64,000 bases of DNA from Streptomyces liliiviolaceus (GCF_018070025.1 NZ_JAGPYQ010000001.1:5146001-5210000), one strand, 5' to 3'. Shown: positions 8,888 through 17,694, counted from the first letter of the stretch. Made by a program: numbers and translations. The notes: generated by a model from the letters alone, not told the origin.

Positions 8888-9301
8888 ATGGACACGTCCG
8901 CCCCACGCCCGTCGGTGCTCTTCGTCTGCGTCCACAACGCCGGCCGCTCCCAGATGGCCGCCGCCTTCCTCACCCACCTCGCGGGCGACCGTATCGAGGT
9001 CCGCTCGGCCGGCTCCGCCCCCGCCGGCGCCGTCAACCCGGCCGTGGTCGACGCGATGGCCGAGGCCGGCATCGACATCTCCGCCGAGACTCCGAAGATC
9101 CTCACGGTGGAGGCCGTCCAGGCGTCCGACGTCGTCATCACCATGGGCTGCGGCGACGCCTGCCCCGTCTTCCCCGGCAAGCGGTACCTCGACTGGCAGC
9201 TCGACGACCCGGCCGGTCAGGGCGTCGAGGCCGTCCGGCCCATCCGCGACGCGATCGAGACGCGCGTGCGCGCACTGATCTCCGAGGTGGCACCCGGCTG
9301 A
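8888..9301 (+). CDS. arsC: Arsenate reductase, low-molecular-weight phosphatase type
   Basis: 137 residues. C14-VHNAG-R20 is the phosphatase P-loop; C88 and C92 (MGCGDACPV) are the relay cysteines of the thioredoxin-coupled class, and DDPAG (about 105-109) is the general acid loop. It reduces arsenate to arsenite, which ArsM can then methylate. AAGGAG ten bases before ATG 8888 fixes the start, although the frame is open further upstream. It is in one transcript with arsR. No arsenite exporter is seen in this locus. Confidence 0.93.
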   Translation: MDTSAPRPSVLFVCVHNAGRSQMAAAFLTHLAGDRIEVRSAGSAPAGAVNPAVVDAMAEAGIDISAETPKILTVEAVQASDVVITMGCGDACPVFPGKRYLDWQLDDPAGQGVEAVRPIRDAIETRVRALISEVAPG

Positions 9302-9367
9302 GCCGGCCTTGACGGCCGTCCCTCCGCCGTCCCGTCCGCCATGCCTCCGCCATCGCGCAAGCGGTCC

Positions 9368-9955
9368 TCAGCCGGTTCTGCGTCCCCACCGGGGTCCGAC
9401 CTGTGCCCACTCCTCGCCCCAGCGCTCGGTCGCCCGGTGCTCGACCCGCCGTCGGACGACGCGTCCGGCGGCCAGGATCACCAGACCGCCGCAGACGCAG
9501 GCTCCCGCGCCGGTCAGCATCGCGCGCGCCCGCGCCTCCGCCGAGCCCATCGGCGCGGGCACCAGGCGGCCGTGCCCGTCCGTCCACACCGGCACCGTGG
9601 TACCGGACTTCGTACCGGCCCGTACGGTCGCGCTGTCCGTACGCACGATTCCGTTGCCGTCGGTCCAGCGCACCTGTGCCCGTACCCGGGAACAGATGGC
9701 TCCGGTGGTCATGTCGACCACGTCGGCCGGCGCCGTCTCCAGAAGCACGGCGGACACCTCCCGGCGCTCTGCCCGACTCCGCGTCAGCGCGTTCTCCGTG
9801 CCCTGCGCGGCGACGGCTCCCGCGATGGCGCCGCCGACCGTCGCCAGAGCCCAGGCGATCAGGACGATCCACGCCTCCACCGCGTCACTGCGGCGCCGCA
9901 ATGGATTGCGCCGCCAGCGCCAGCGCGAGATCTTCGTGGGCCGGGTCCTCCCCAT
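9368..9955 (-). CDS. Rv1733c-family membrane protein
   Basis: 195 residues. The N-terminus WRWRRNPLRRRSDAVEAW is the hallmark of the Rv1733c family, followed by one membrane segment (about 28-50), an extracytoplasmic domain (VRAQVRWTDGNGIVRTD, GTTVPVWTDGHGRLV) and a second membrane segment (about 150-172). Rv1733c of M. tuberculosis is a DosR-regulon membrane protein of unknown function. The start is ATG 9955 after GAGGGGGCGAAC. It is divergent from the Acg-type gene, another DosR-regulon family, with a palindrome between them. Confidence 0.85.
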   Translation of the reverse strand: MGRTRPTKISRWRWRRNPLRRRSDAVEAWIVLIAWALATVGGAIAGAVAAQGTENALTRSRAERREVSAVLLETAPADVVDMTTGAICSRVRAQVRWTDGNGIVRTDSATVRAGTKSGTTVPVWTDGHGRLVPAPMGSAEARARAMLTGAGACVCGGLVILAAGRVVRRRVEHRATERWGEEWAQVGPRWGRRTG

Positions 9956-10076
9956 CGTTCGCCCCCTCTCGTGGACGGATGAGTTCGAGGAACTGCCGTG
10001 CGGACCTGAAGTACGGAACCGCTCCGAACGTCTCACTTCCGAGGCCGCGGCGGCAGGTGCCTCAGGTCCGCGGTAT

Positions 10077-10096
10077 CCGGGCCGTTCGGGGCCCGG
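10077..10096. promoter_or_regulatory. DosR-like palindrome between Rv1733c-type and acg-type genes
   Basis: CCGGGCC (10077-10083) and GGCCCGG (10090-10096) flank GTTCGG. The inner string CCGTTCGGGGCC recurs, on the opposite strand, in the promoter of the USP gene starting at 12219. It lies 121 bp upstream of the Rv1733c-type start and 106 bp upstream of the nitroreductase start. Confidence 0.45.
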
Positions 10097-10202
10097 CAAG
10101 GCCGTCCGGCCCCTCCTGGACGCGGCGCGCCGGGCGCACGCTGGATCCGCTCGCCAACCGAGCCCCGCCGTCCTGTCGGCGCGGGGCGGGGAGGAGTCCG
10201 CG

Positions 10203-11213
10203 ATGCGATCCGCCGTTCTCGACGTCACCACCCTGGAGAACCTCGTCTCGGCGGCCGTGGCCGCCCCGTCGATCCACAACACCCAGCCGTGGCGCTTCCG
10301 GCTGGACCCGGACAGCCTGACGCTGGAGATCCGGGCAGCGGCGGAGCGCGGTCTGCGCCACACCGATCCGACCGGGCGGGGCCTGTATCTGTCCGTCGGG
10401 TGCGCGCTCCTCAACCTCCGGGTGGCGGTGGCGCACCACGGCTGGGAGCCGGTGTCCCGGTTGCTGCCCCGGCCGGACGAGCCGGATCTGCTGGCGACGG
10501 TACGGCCCAGCGGCACCGCCGCCGCTTCCTCCACGCCGCGCCTCTACGGGACGCTGTGGCGTCGGCACAGCAGCCGTTTCCCGTTCTCCGAGCGGCAGTT
10601 GCCCACGGCCGTCCTCACCGAACTCGCCGAGGCCGCCCATGTCGAGGGAGCTCGGCTGAGCGTTCCCGGTCCCGCTGAGAGCGACCGGCTCCTGCGTCTC
10701 ACCCGCGAGGCGGAGCACCGCAACACGGCCGACCCCGACCGGGCCGCCGAGAGCCGCCGCTGGGTGCGCGCTCCGGCCGACGACGCCCTCGGCATACCGC
10801 CCGACGCGCTGGGACCGCAGGACTTCCGGGAGCGTCTTCCCCTGCGGGACTTCGGCGCGCACCGGCACCGCGACGCGCTCACCGCCCGCCCCTTCGAGGA
10901 ACGGCCGTCGATCGCCGTGCTGTCCACGGCACACGACCGGCGGGCCGACTGGCTGCGCGCCGGACAGGCACTCGAACGCGTGCTGCTGGTGGCCACCGCG
11001 CACGGCGTACGCTCGTCCCTGCTGCACCAGGCCCTTGAGTGGCCGGACCTGCGGGAGCGGCTCATGGAAGCTCCCGGCGGCCGGGGTGCGAACGCCCAGA
11101 TGGTGCTGCGTCTCGGATACGGTCCGCAGGGCCCGCCCTCCCCGCGTCGCACGGCTGAGCAGGTACTGGCCGAGGAACCGCTGTCGATCTCCCGCCGCAC
11201 GCCCACGCGCTGA
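10203..11213 (+). CDS. Acg-family nitroreductase-like protein
   Basis: 336 residues of the Acg/Rv2032 type: the opening LVSAAVAAPSIHNTQPWRF is diagnostic, with the second half-site at about 280-325 (LHQALEWPDLRERL, AQMVLRLGYG). Acg proteins look like fused nitroreductase halves that sequester FMN, and mycobacterial acg is DosR-controlled. GGGGAGGAG precedes ATG 10203; an upstream open frame lacks a good start. It is convergent with the USP gene at 11287. Confidence 0.9.
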   Translation: MRSAVLDVTTLENLVSAAVAAPSIHNTQPWRFRLDPDSLTLEIRAAAERGLRHTDPTGRGLYLSVGCALLNLRVAVAHHGWEPVSRLLPRPDEPDLLATVRPSGTAAASSTPRLYGTLWRRHSSRFPFSERQLPTAVLTELAEAAHVEGARLSVPGPAESDRLLRLTREAEHRNTADPDRAAESRRWVRAPADDALGIPPDALGPQDFRERLPLRDFGAHRHRDALTARPFEERPSIAVLSTAHDRRADWLRAGQALERVLLVATAHGVRSSLLHQALEWPDLRERLMEAPGGRGANAQMVLRLGYGPQGPPSPRRTAEQVLAEEPLSISRRTPTR

Positions 11214-11265
11214 CCACCGTGCCGGCGGGTGCGGCGTCGGCCGGACACCGTCGTCGACCGTCTCC

Positions 11266-11285
11266 GGTCCGGTCCGGTCCGGTCC
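11266..11285. repeat. Pentanucleotide repeat (GGTCC)4
   Basis: Four exact GGTCC units between two convergent genes, ending two bases before the USP stop codon. Probably a slippage-prone microsatellite without function. Confidence 0.8.
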
Positions 11286-11286
11286 G

Positions 11287-12219
11287 TCAAGGATGGGGCA
11301 CCACGGCCACGGGACAGCCGACGTGATGGATCACCGCGTGGGTGACGGGTCCGGTGCGCGGACCCACCGGCCGCTCGGCCAGGCGATGCCCGACCACCAC
11401 GAGCCCCGCGGCGGAGGCCGCCCGGATCAGCGCGGTCGACGCCTTCTCCTGCGGCACGCACTCCACGACCTCGACCCCGGGGTACTTGTCCCGCCACACC
11501 TGAAGCACCGCGGACATGAATCCCCGCCACTCCCGCGCCTGCTGGGGTTTGCCCGCCAGAGCCACGTCTCCCGGGCCCAGTTCGAACGCGGAGGGCTCCT
11601 GCCAGGCGTAGAGGACCCGCAACCGGGCGCCGCGCAGCCGGGCCGCCTCGAAGGCGAACTCGATCACGTCGTCGCTCGGGTCACCGGCGTCGAGACCGAG
11701 CACCACGTCCCGGTGCCGGGTCCGGTCGAAGGCACTTCCGTCTCCCGCACTGCCGGCCTCCGTACTCCCGTCGTCCGCGGGAAGGTACTCATCCGCCGCC
11801 TGCTCCCCCGCACGTACGAGCACCACGGGGCAGCTCGCCCTCGCCACCACGGCGAGAGCCACGGACCCCACCAGGAATCCGGTGAAGCCGCTGAGCCCGC
11901 GCGAGCCGAGTACCAACAGGTCGGCCCGGTCCGCCGCGTTCAACAGGGCGGCGCTCGCGGGCCCTTCGACCTGTTCGTCGGACAGCACGGCCGCCGGGCA
12001 GGCCCGGTGGACGCGTTCCTCGGCCCGGTGCAGGGCTCGGCGGGCCAGCTGCCGCCGCGCGGCGTCCGCCGCCTCGCCGTCCGCGCGGCGGGGATGCCAG
12101 TTCCTCGCGTGCAGGAGCAGCAGGGGGCGTTCGCGGCGTACGGCCTCACGGGCCGCCCACTCTGCTGCCGCGAAACTCTCCGCGGAGCCGTCGACTCCGG
12201 CCATCACGGGCGTGGGCAT
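11287..12219 (-). CDS. Universal stress protein, two tandem USP domains
   Basis: 310 residues. Domain 1 (MAGVDGSAESFAAAEWAAREA, LGSRGLSGFTGFLVGSVAL) has the full nucleotide-binding pattern; domain 2 starts at about 165 ([15 protein letters not shown]) and ends [16 protein letters not shown] 12219 follows GGAGG by 8 bases, so an upstream extension is not used. The 336-bp gap upstream contains two DosR-like motifs and a terminator-like hairpin. Confidence 0.92.
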   Translation of the reverse strand: MPTPVMAGVDGSAESFAAAEWAAREAVRRERPLLLLHARNWHPRRADGEAADAARRQLARRALHRAEERVHRACPAAVLSDEQVEGPASAALLNAADRADLLVLGSRGLSGFTGFLVGSVALAVVARASCPVVLVRAGEQAADEYLPADDGSTEAGSAGDGSAFDRTRHRDVVLGLDAGDPSDDVIEFAFEAARLRGARLRVLYAWQEPSAFELGPGDVALAGKPQQAREWRGFMSAVLQVWRDKYPGVEVVECVPQEKASTALIRAASAAGLVVVGHRLAERPVGPRTGPVTHAVIHHVGCPVAVVPHP

Positions 12220-12307
12220 TCCGCACACCTCCAGTGTCTCGGTCTGCTTCTCATGACCAGCGTCGCTCCGTGCCGACCCGTCCGGCATGGGCCGCCAGGT
12301 CTTCGTC

Positions 12308-12357
12308 GAGGACCGTTGGGCCCCAGCTCAGCCATGCCGTCCGGCCCCGAACGGTCA
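12308..12357. promoter_or_regulatory. Two DosR-like motifs upstream of the USP gene
   Basis: Motif one (12308-12324) reads GAGGACCGTTGGGCCCC. Motif two (12342-12357) reads TGACCGTTCGGGGCCG on the minus strand and shares CCGTTCGGGGCC with the acg/Rv1733c palindrome. They lie 90-140 bp upstream of the USP start. Visual matches only. Confidence 0.4.
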
Positions 12358-12394
12358 TCGCTCGGAAAGCGCCGCGGCCTCGGCACGTCCGAAC

Positions 12395-12429
12395 GGCCGC
12401 CGCCCCTTTCGCCGGTCGGGGCGGCGGCC
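12395..12429 (-). terminator. Hairpin with perfect 12-bp stem
   Basis: GGCCGCCGCCCC (12395-12406) pairs with GGGGCGGCGGCC (12418-12429) around an 11-base loop. It is 127 bp past the stop of the leftward flavodoxin-domain gene and is a reasonable terminator for the patA-CBS-flavodoxin operon. The rest of 12220-12555 holds the two motifs above and no gene. Confidence 0.55.
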
Positions 12430-12555
12430 GGTGCGCGAGATCGCGCGTCTCCCCCGCCGCGTGGTTCTCGCGCGGGTGTCCTCGCGGCGTCCGGTGCCGG
12501 CGGGAGCGGGAGAGCACCGACCCGACAGGGGCCGCGGGGACAGGCCACGGGTGGG

Positions 12556-13080
12556 TCAGCCGCTCGACCGGTCCTGGTCGTGGGTGTCCACGAGTTCGGC
12601 CCCGATCCGCGACGCCCACGCCTCGATGGCGGTGAAGTCCCGGAAGTCCCCGCCTTTTCCGTTCCGGACGATCATCCGGGCGACGAAACCCTTCGCGCCC
12701 TCTTCGAGGCAGCCGCCGAAGGTGATGTGCTCCCTGACGTCCAGTCGGTCCATGGCCCGCCGCACGTCGGGCACGGGCGGGATGTCCCGTTCCGAGGCCG
12801 ACGCGTCGAGCGGGCCGCTGCTGAACAGCCACACCGGCCGTGCGGCCAGCTCCGCACGGTGGCGGCGGAGGAACCGCCGGGCGTCGCGGTGCCAGCGCCC
12901 GGCGTAGAGGCCTCCTCCGACCACCACGGCGTCGTACGACGCGAGGGTCGCCGCCACGGACCGGGCCGGCAGCGGGTCGGCGGCCAGTCCGTCCTTGCGC
13001 AGGACCGCGGCGATGGCGTCGGCGATCCGCGCGGTCGATCCGTTCTTCGTCCCGTAGGCGACCAGCACACGCTTCGGCAT
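12556..13080 (-). CDS. Flavodoxin-domain protein (HemG-like)
   Basis: 174 residues. VLVAYGTKNGSTARIADAIA is the FMN-phosphate loop of flavodoxins, and VVVGGGLYAGRWHRDARRFLRRH matches the protoporphyrinogen dehydrogenase (HemG)-like subgroup. It may reduce a quinone or haem intermediate; a general flavodoxin role is also possible. GAGGAGG precedes ATG 13080. It is the last gene of a likely three-gene operon after patA and the CBS-BON gene (38-bp gap). Confidence 0.8.
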   Translation of the reverse strand: MPKRVLVAYGTKNGSTARIADAIAAVLRKDGLAADPLPARSVAATLASYDAVVVGGGLYAGRWHRDARRFLRRHRAELAARPVWLFSSGPLDASASERDIPPVPDVRRAMDRLDVREHITFGGCLEEGAKGFVARMIVRNGKGGDFRDFTAIEAWASRIGAELVDTHDQDRSSG

Positions 13081-13118
13081 GACGGTCCGCCTCCTCTCCG
13101 TCCCGTCTCGATCCCGCG

Positions 13119-13850
13119 TCAGGTCCTGCGCATCCAGGTGTCGGTGACACCGTGCAGCCCCTGCTCGTCGGGCTGGAACCGGTCGTCGTCCAGTCGGAAG
13201 GTGAGCTTGTCGACGACCGCGACCACACCGTCGATCTGGCGCGTCATCGAGACGGCGATCTTCGCCTCGCTCCGGCGCTCCAGGTGACCGGCCAGCGTGA
13301 CGACTCCTTCGACCACCGACACCTCGACCGTCCGGGGTGCCAGCCACAGCGCCCGTACCACCACTTCGTCGATCACCACCTGGCGGATCTCCCGGTCGGG
13401 CCGCAGGAAGACCTGGAGCAGGTCGCGGCGGGTGACGATGCCGACGAGCCGGTCCTCCTCGTCCAGGACGGGCAGTCGTTCCACCCGCCGTCCGGCCATC
13501 GTGCGAGCGGCCTCGACGATGCTGTCGTCGGCGTGCACCGTCACGGGCGGGTCGGTCATCAGCTGCCCCGCGGTACGCGCCCGTGCCTTCGCGGCCTGCT
13601 TCCTGGCGCCGCGCCTCAGGCCGGCGAGCCGGCGGCGACGCTTCGGCGCGTACGGATCGGGGGTCTGCGCCTGCCGGGCCATCAGGTCCGTCTCGGAGAT
13701 GACTCCGATGACCTTCTCGTCCTCGTCGACCACGGGCAGACCGCTGATCCGATGGCCTGCGAGCAGCCGTGCCACCTCCTTGAACGGGGTTCCGTACGCG
13801 GCCCGGACGACCTCCGTGGTCATCACGGAGCCGACCTTGTCGTGCTTCAT
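13119..13850 (-). CDS. CBS-domain pair protein with C-terminal BON domain
   Basis: 243 residues and paralogous to 6865-7521. CBS 1 (about 5-60: VGSVMTTEVVRAAYGTPFKEV, LPVVDEDEKVIGVISETDLM), a basic linker (YAPKRRRRLAGLRRGARKQA), CBS 2 (about 95-155, LPVLDEEDRLVGIVTRRDLL), then BON (VEVSVVEGVVTLAGHLERR). Adenine-nucleotide sensing is the usual CBS role. The start at ATG 13850 follows GAGGAGGGA and lies 13 bp after the patA stop. Confidence 0.9.
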   Translation of the reverse strand: MKHDKVGSVMTTEVVRAAYGTPFKEVARLLAGHRISGLPVVDEDEKVIGVISETDLMARQAQTPDPYAPKRRRRLAGLRRGARKQAAKARARTAGQLMTDPPVTVHADDSIVEAARTMAGRRVERLPVLDEEDRLVGIVTRRDLLQVFLRPDREIRQVVIDEVVVRALWLAPRTVEVSVVEGVVTLAGHLERRSEAKIAVSMTRQIDGVVAVVDKLTFRLDDDRFQPDEQGLHGVTDTWMRRT

Positions 13851-13863
13851 GGTGGTTCCCTCC

Positions 13864-16596
13864 TCAGCGGAGTCGGCGCAGGTACGGGTCCTGGGGCCTG
13901 CGCGGCAGCAGGCGCACACGCGCATCGAGCACGGAGACCGTGTCCGGTGTCGCGAGAACGGGGTTGAAGTCGGCTTCGGCGAGCTGGGGCAGGTCGCTGG
14001 CCATGCGGGACAGGCGCAGCAGCACCTGTTCGAGGGCTTCGAGGTCGACCGGCCCGCCGCCCTTGGCTCCGAAGAGGAGGGGAGCGCAGCGCGGGGTCGT
14101 GATCAGATCGTGGACGTCGCGGTCGGTCAGCGGGGCGAGCCGGGCGGCGTGGTCGGCGAGCACCTCCGTCGCCGTCCCTCCGAGGCCGAACAGGACCAGC
14201 GGTCCGAAGACCTCGTCCTGGACGACGCCCGCGAGCAGTTCGGTGCCGCGCGGGGCGAGCGGCTGTATGACCACGCCCGTGAGCAGGCCCGCGAACCGTG
14301 TCTCGAAGTCCCGGAAGGCGGCCCGTACCTGGGAGTCGCCCTGGAGGTCGAGGTGGACGGCGTGCTGTTCGCTCTTGTGCAGCAGGCCCGGCCAGTGGGC
14401 CTTCATGACCACCCGGCCGTCGGGACCGCGCAGCCGCTCGGCGGCGATCACGGCGTCGTTCTCGGTCTCGGCCCAGGCCCACCTGAGCTGCGGAATGCCG
14501 TAGCAGGCGAGGAGTTCGGCGCAGGTGCGCGGGTCCAGCCAGCCGCCGTCGGGGTGCGCGGCCAGGAAGGTGTCGGCGACCTCGTGCGCGCGTTGCGTGT
14601 CGACTCCTTCGAGGTCCGGGACCGTCCCGGCGGGGCGGCTGAGCCAGGCCGCTCGGCGCGCGGCGTGGGCCAGGGCCCGTGCCGCCGCCCGGGGTTCGGC
14701 GTAGGAGGGGACGGCACTGCCGTCGGTGGCGGGCAGCAGCGTGACCGGAAGGTCCTGTTCGAGCCGCACGGCGACGACCGGCACCGCCCGGTGCCCGGGA
14801 ACGAGGGTCCGGCCCGCCCGCTTGCGGTCCGGAGTCCGGGGCCGGGTCAGGGCCCGGATCAGGTCGTCACCGGTGGCCGCGGCCACCGCCGTGGGAACGA
14901 GGACCAGCAGCACGGCGTCGACAGCCGGGATACGTGTGATCCGCTCGACGCATGTCCGCAGCTGTTCCTCGGTGACGGCGGCGGTCGCGTCGACGGGGTT
15001 GCCGACCGCTGCGCCCTCGGGCAGTGCGGCGAGCAGGTCGTCGACCGTCTCCGGGGTGAACGGCGGCAGGGCGAGCCCCGCCTCCGCGCAGGCGTCGGCC
15101 GCCAGGACTCCTGCGCCGCCCGCGTTGGTGACGATCGCGACGCGGGTGCCGGCGGGCAGCGGCTGGGAGTGCATCAGGGCGGCGGCTTCGAGGAGTTCGG
15201 CGACCGAGTGCGTGGCGGTGACACCCGCTTGGAAGAACAGGGCCTGCCGCGTCATCGTCCGGGTGGCGGCGGCCGCCGTGTGCGAGGCTGCGGCGCGGCG
15301 GCCCGCGTCGGTGCGTCCGGCGTCGACGGTGAGGACGGGCATGCGCCGGGTCACCCGACGCGCGGTGCGCGAGAAGGAGCGTGGGTTTCCGAAGGACTCC
15401 AGATGCAGCAGGGCGAGGTCGGTCCGGCCGTCGCACTCCCACCACTGGAGCATGTCGTTGCCGCTGACGTCGTACTTGTCGCCGAGGGAGACGAAGGAGG
15501 ACACCCCGATGCCCAGGCGCGCCAGCCCGCCGAGCAGCGCGATGCCCACCCCACCGGACTGCACGGCCACGCCGGCGGTGCCGGGGCGCGGGTGGTCGGC
15601 GGCGAAGGTGGCGTCGAGCCGCAGCTCGGGATCGGTGTTGGAGAGTCCCAGGCAGTTGGGCCCGACGAGCCGCATCCCGAACGTACGGCACGCCTCCATG
15701 AGCGCCTGGGCCTGCGCGCTGTCCAGACCGGCGGAGACGACGAGCAGGGCGCGGACACCGGCCTTGCCGCACTCCTCGGCGGTGGCCGGTACCGCGACGG
15801 CCGGGACCGCGACGACGACCAGGTCGGGAGTCCTGGGCAGGGCGCTGACCGACGGGTAGGACGGCACGCCGAGAATCGACGTGGCCGAGGGGTTCACCGC
15901 GAGGAGCCGCCGGGTGTAGCCGCCCGCATGCAGATGGCGCAGGACGGCGCGCCCCACCGATCCGGCCTTGCGGCCCGCACCCGCGACGGCGACGACCTCG
16001 GGCCGCAGGAGGGGCTCCAGGCTCGCGAGGTCGGCGGCGCGCCCTCGGGCCTCCACGGCCGTCAGGTAGGCGTCGCTCTCGGCGAGGTCGACGGTGCAGC
16101 GCACCTCCGGCCCCTCGAAGCGGCGGGCCGTGCGCAGACCGAGATCGGCGAACAGCTGGAGAACCTCGTGGTTCTCGCTGAGCGCGTCGGCGGTGAAGGT
16201 GCCGATGCCCTCCGCGCGGGCGGCCGAGACCAGATGCTCCACGAGCAGGGTGCCGATGCCCCGGTGGTGGAGTCCGTCGGCGACGGCGATGGAGATCTCG
16301 GCCTCGTCACCGCCGCCCTGCGTGTCGTATTCGGCCAGGCCGATCACCTGGCCCCGTGTCTCGGCCAGCAGAGCCCGGTAGCCGGGTCGCGGCGGGGCGC
16401 AGGCACGGTCGGCGGCCAGTTCGGCGGAGCGCCGGCTCGCCGCGAAGAACCTCAGCCGCAGGTTGTCCGGGGACATCTCCTCGTACAGTCCCCGCAGCTG
16501 GTCGTGGTCTCCCCGCGCCACGGGACGGATGCACACGGTGGTGCCGTCCGCGAGCAGGGCGTGGACCATGGGCCGGCTTCCTGTTTCGTCCGTCAT
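13864..16596 (-). CDS. GNAT acetyltransferase fused to ADP-forming acyl-CoA synthetase-like domains (PatA type)
   Basis: 910 residues. Residues about 15-175 are a GNAT domain (motif A as HHRGIGTLLVEHL). Then follow a CoA-binding Rossmann domain (VAVAGAGRKAGSVGRAVLRHL), the succinyl-CoA-ligase-like domains with SHTAAAATRTMTRQ around the position of the phosphohistidine, and a C-terminal ATP-grasp domain (VVMKAHWPGLLHKSE). This is the protein lysine acetyltransferase (Pat) architecture with the GNAT domain first, as described for PatA of Streptomyces lividans, rather than last as in Salmonella Pat. Likely targets are acyl-CoA synthetases. GGAGGAG precedes ATG 16596. It is divergent from ppk2. 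Confidence 0.88.
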   Translation of the reverse strand: MTDETGSRPMVHALLADGTTVCIRPVARGDHDQLRGLYEEMSPDNLRLRFFAASRRSAELAADRACAPPRPGYRALLAETRGQVIGLAEYDTQGGGDEAEISIAVADGLHHRGIGTLLVEHLVSAARAEGIGTFTADALSENHEVLQLFADLGLRTARRFEGPEVRCTVDLAESDAYLTAVEARGRAADLASLEPLLRPEVVAVAGAGRKAGSVGRAVLRHLHAGGYTRRLLAVNPSATSILGVPSYPSVSALPRTPDLVVVAVPAVAVPATAEECGKAGVRALLVVSAGLDSAQAQALMEACRTFGMRLVGPNCLGLSNTDPELRLDATFAADHPRPGTAGVAVQSGGVGIALLGGLARLGIGVSSFVSLGDKYDVSGNDMLQWWECDGRTDLALLHLESFGNPRSFSRTARRVTRRMPVLTVDAGRTDAGRRAAASHTAAAATRTMTRQALFFQAGVTATHSVAELLEAAALMHSQPLPAGTRVAIVTNAGGAGVLAADACAEAGLALPPFTPETVDDLLAALPEGAAVGNPVDATAAVTEEQLRTCVERITRIPAVDAVLLVLVPTAVAAATGDDLIRALTRPRTPDRKRAGRTLVPGHRAVPVVAVRLEQDLPVTLLPATDGSAVPSYAEPRAAARALAHAARRAAWLSRPAGTVPDLEGVDTQRAHEVADTFLAAHPDGGWLDPRTCAELLACYGIPQLRWAWAETENDAVIAAERLRGPDGRVVMKAHWPGLLHKSEQHAVHLDLQGDSQVRAAFRDFETRFAGLLTGVVIQPLAPRGTELLAGVVQDEVFGPLVLFGLGGTATEVLADHAARLAPLTDRDVHDLITTPRCAPLLFGAKGGGPVDLEALEQVLLRLSRMASDLPQLAEADFNPVLATPDTVSVLDARVRLLPRRPQDPYLRRLR

Positions 16597-16679
16597 CGCG
16601 GGTCTCCTCCAGGCCTCTGGGCACTTCGAGCATCCAGCGGTCCGGGCCGCGCCCCCATGGGCTGTACGGGGTGGGATGA

Positions 16680-16693
16680 GGGCCGGTCGGCCC
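16680..16693. promoter_or_regulatory. DosR-like palindrome between patA-like gene and ppk2
   Basis: GGGCCGGTCGGCCC has perfect 6-bp arms (GGGCCG/CGGCCC) around GT and differs by two central bases from the site at 19323-19336. It lies 84 bp upstream of patA and about 155 bp upstream of ppk2. Confidence 0.45.
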
Positions 16694-16847
16694 CAGGGCC
16701 CCGGCCGTGCGGCAGGCCCGCGGGGCCCGGCCACGGACCCTGGCCGGTGGCCGGGGTGCGCGGCCGGTCGTCGGTCAGTACCGTGCTGTCCTGGTGTCCG
16801 ACCTCGGGCAGGGTGGTTCCGTCAGGTCCGCGAGCAGGGGAGGCGGC

Positions 16848-17651
16848 ATGGCCGACAAGAAGGCGGCGACTCTGCCGCGCAAACCGTACGAGCGTGAACT
16901 GCTGCGCCTGCAGACCGAGTTGGTGAAGCTCCAGGAGTGGGTCCGGGCGGAGGGCGCACGGCTCGTGGTCGTCTTCGAGGGACGCGACGCGGCGGGCAAG
17001 GGCGGCACCATCAAACGGGTCGCCGAGCATCTCAATCCGCGGGTCGCCCGGATCGTGGCCCTGCCGAAGCCGACGGAGCGGCAGCGCACCCAGTGGTACT
17101 TCCAGCGCTACGCGGAGCACCTGCCCGCGGCCGGGGAGATCGTGCTGTTCGACCGCAGCTGGTACAACCGGGCCGGGGTCGAGCACGTCATGGGCTTCTG
17201 TACGAAGCAGGAGTACCAGCTGTTCCTGCGCCAGTGTCCGATCTTCGAGCGGATGCTGGTGGAGGAGGGGATCGTGCTGCGCAAGTACTGGTTCTCGGTG
17301 AGCGACGCCGTCCAGGAGGACCGGTTCCGGCGGCGGCTCGACGATCCGGTGCGGCGCTGGAAGCTCTCGCCGATGGACCTGGAGTCGATCACCCACTGGG
17401 AGGCGTACTCACGGGCCAAGGACGAGATGCTGGTCCACACGGACATCGCCGAGGCGCCCTGGTTCGTCGTCGAGAGCGACGACAAGCGGCGGGCCCGCCT
17501 GAACATGATCGCCCATCTGCTGGGTTCGTTGCCCTACCACGACGTCCCGCCGCCGGTGCTGGAGCTGCCGAAGCGACCGCCGTCGATGGGCTACGAGCGA
17601 CCGCCGCGCGATCTGCAGACGTACGTCCCCGACCACGCGGCAAGCCTGTGA
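16848..17651 (+). CDS. ppk2: Polyphosphate kinase 2
   Basis: 267 residues, the one-domain PPK2 length. GRDAAGKGG (45-53) is the Walker A loop, DRSWYNRAGVEHVMGF the Walker B/lid region, and PMDLESITHWEAYSRAKDEM the conserved helical stretch. It transfers phosphate between polyphosphate and nucleotides, most often making ATP/GTP from polyphosphate, which suits energy supply in non-growing cells. AGGGGAGG precedes ATG 16848. It is convergent with the ATPase-domain gene at 17695. Confidence 0.94.
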   Translation: MADKKAATLPRKPYERELLRLQTELVKLQEWVRAEGARLVVVFEGRDAAGKGGTIKRVAEHLNPRVARIVALPKPTERQRTQWYFQRYAEHLPAAGEIVLFDRSWYNRAGVEHVMGFCTKQEYQLFLRQCPIFERMLVEEGIVLRKYWFSVSDAVQEDRFRRRLDDPVRRWKLSPMDLESITHWEAYSRAKDEMLVHTDIAEAPWFVVESDDKRRARLNMIAHLLGSLPYHDVPPPVLELPKRPPSMGYERPPRDLQTYVPDHAASL

Positions 17652-17694
17652 CCGCGCGTCCGGCACCTGACCAGGCACCGGCGCACGGCCCTGT

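Noticed and set aside
7516..9301. Mobile element carrying the arsenic genes
   Set aside because: No transposase, terminal repeats, integrase or target duplication could be seen at either edge.
13297..16926. Very long rightward open frame antisense to the patA-like and CBS genes
   Set aside because: It is a shadow of GC-biased codons on the other strand; its translation is repetitive R/G/A/V-rich with no family motif, while the leftward frames have clear domains.
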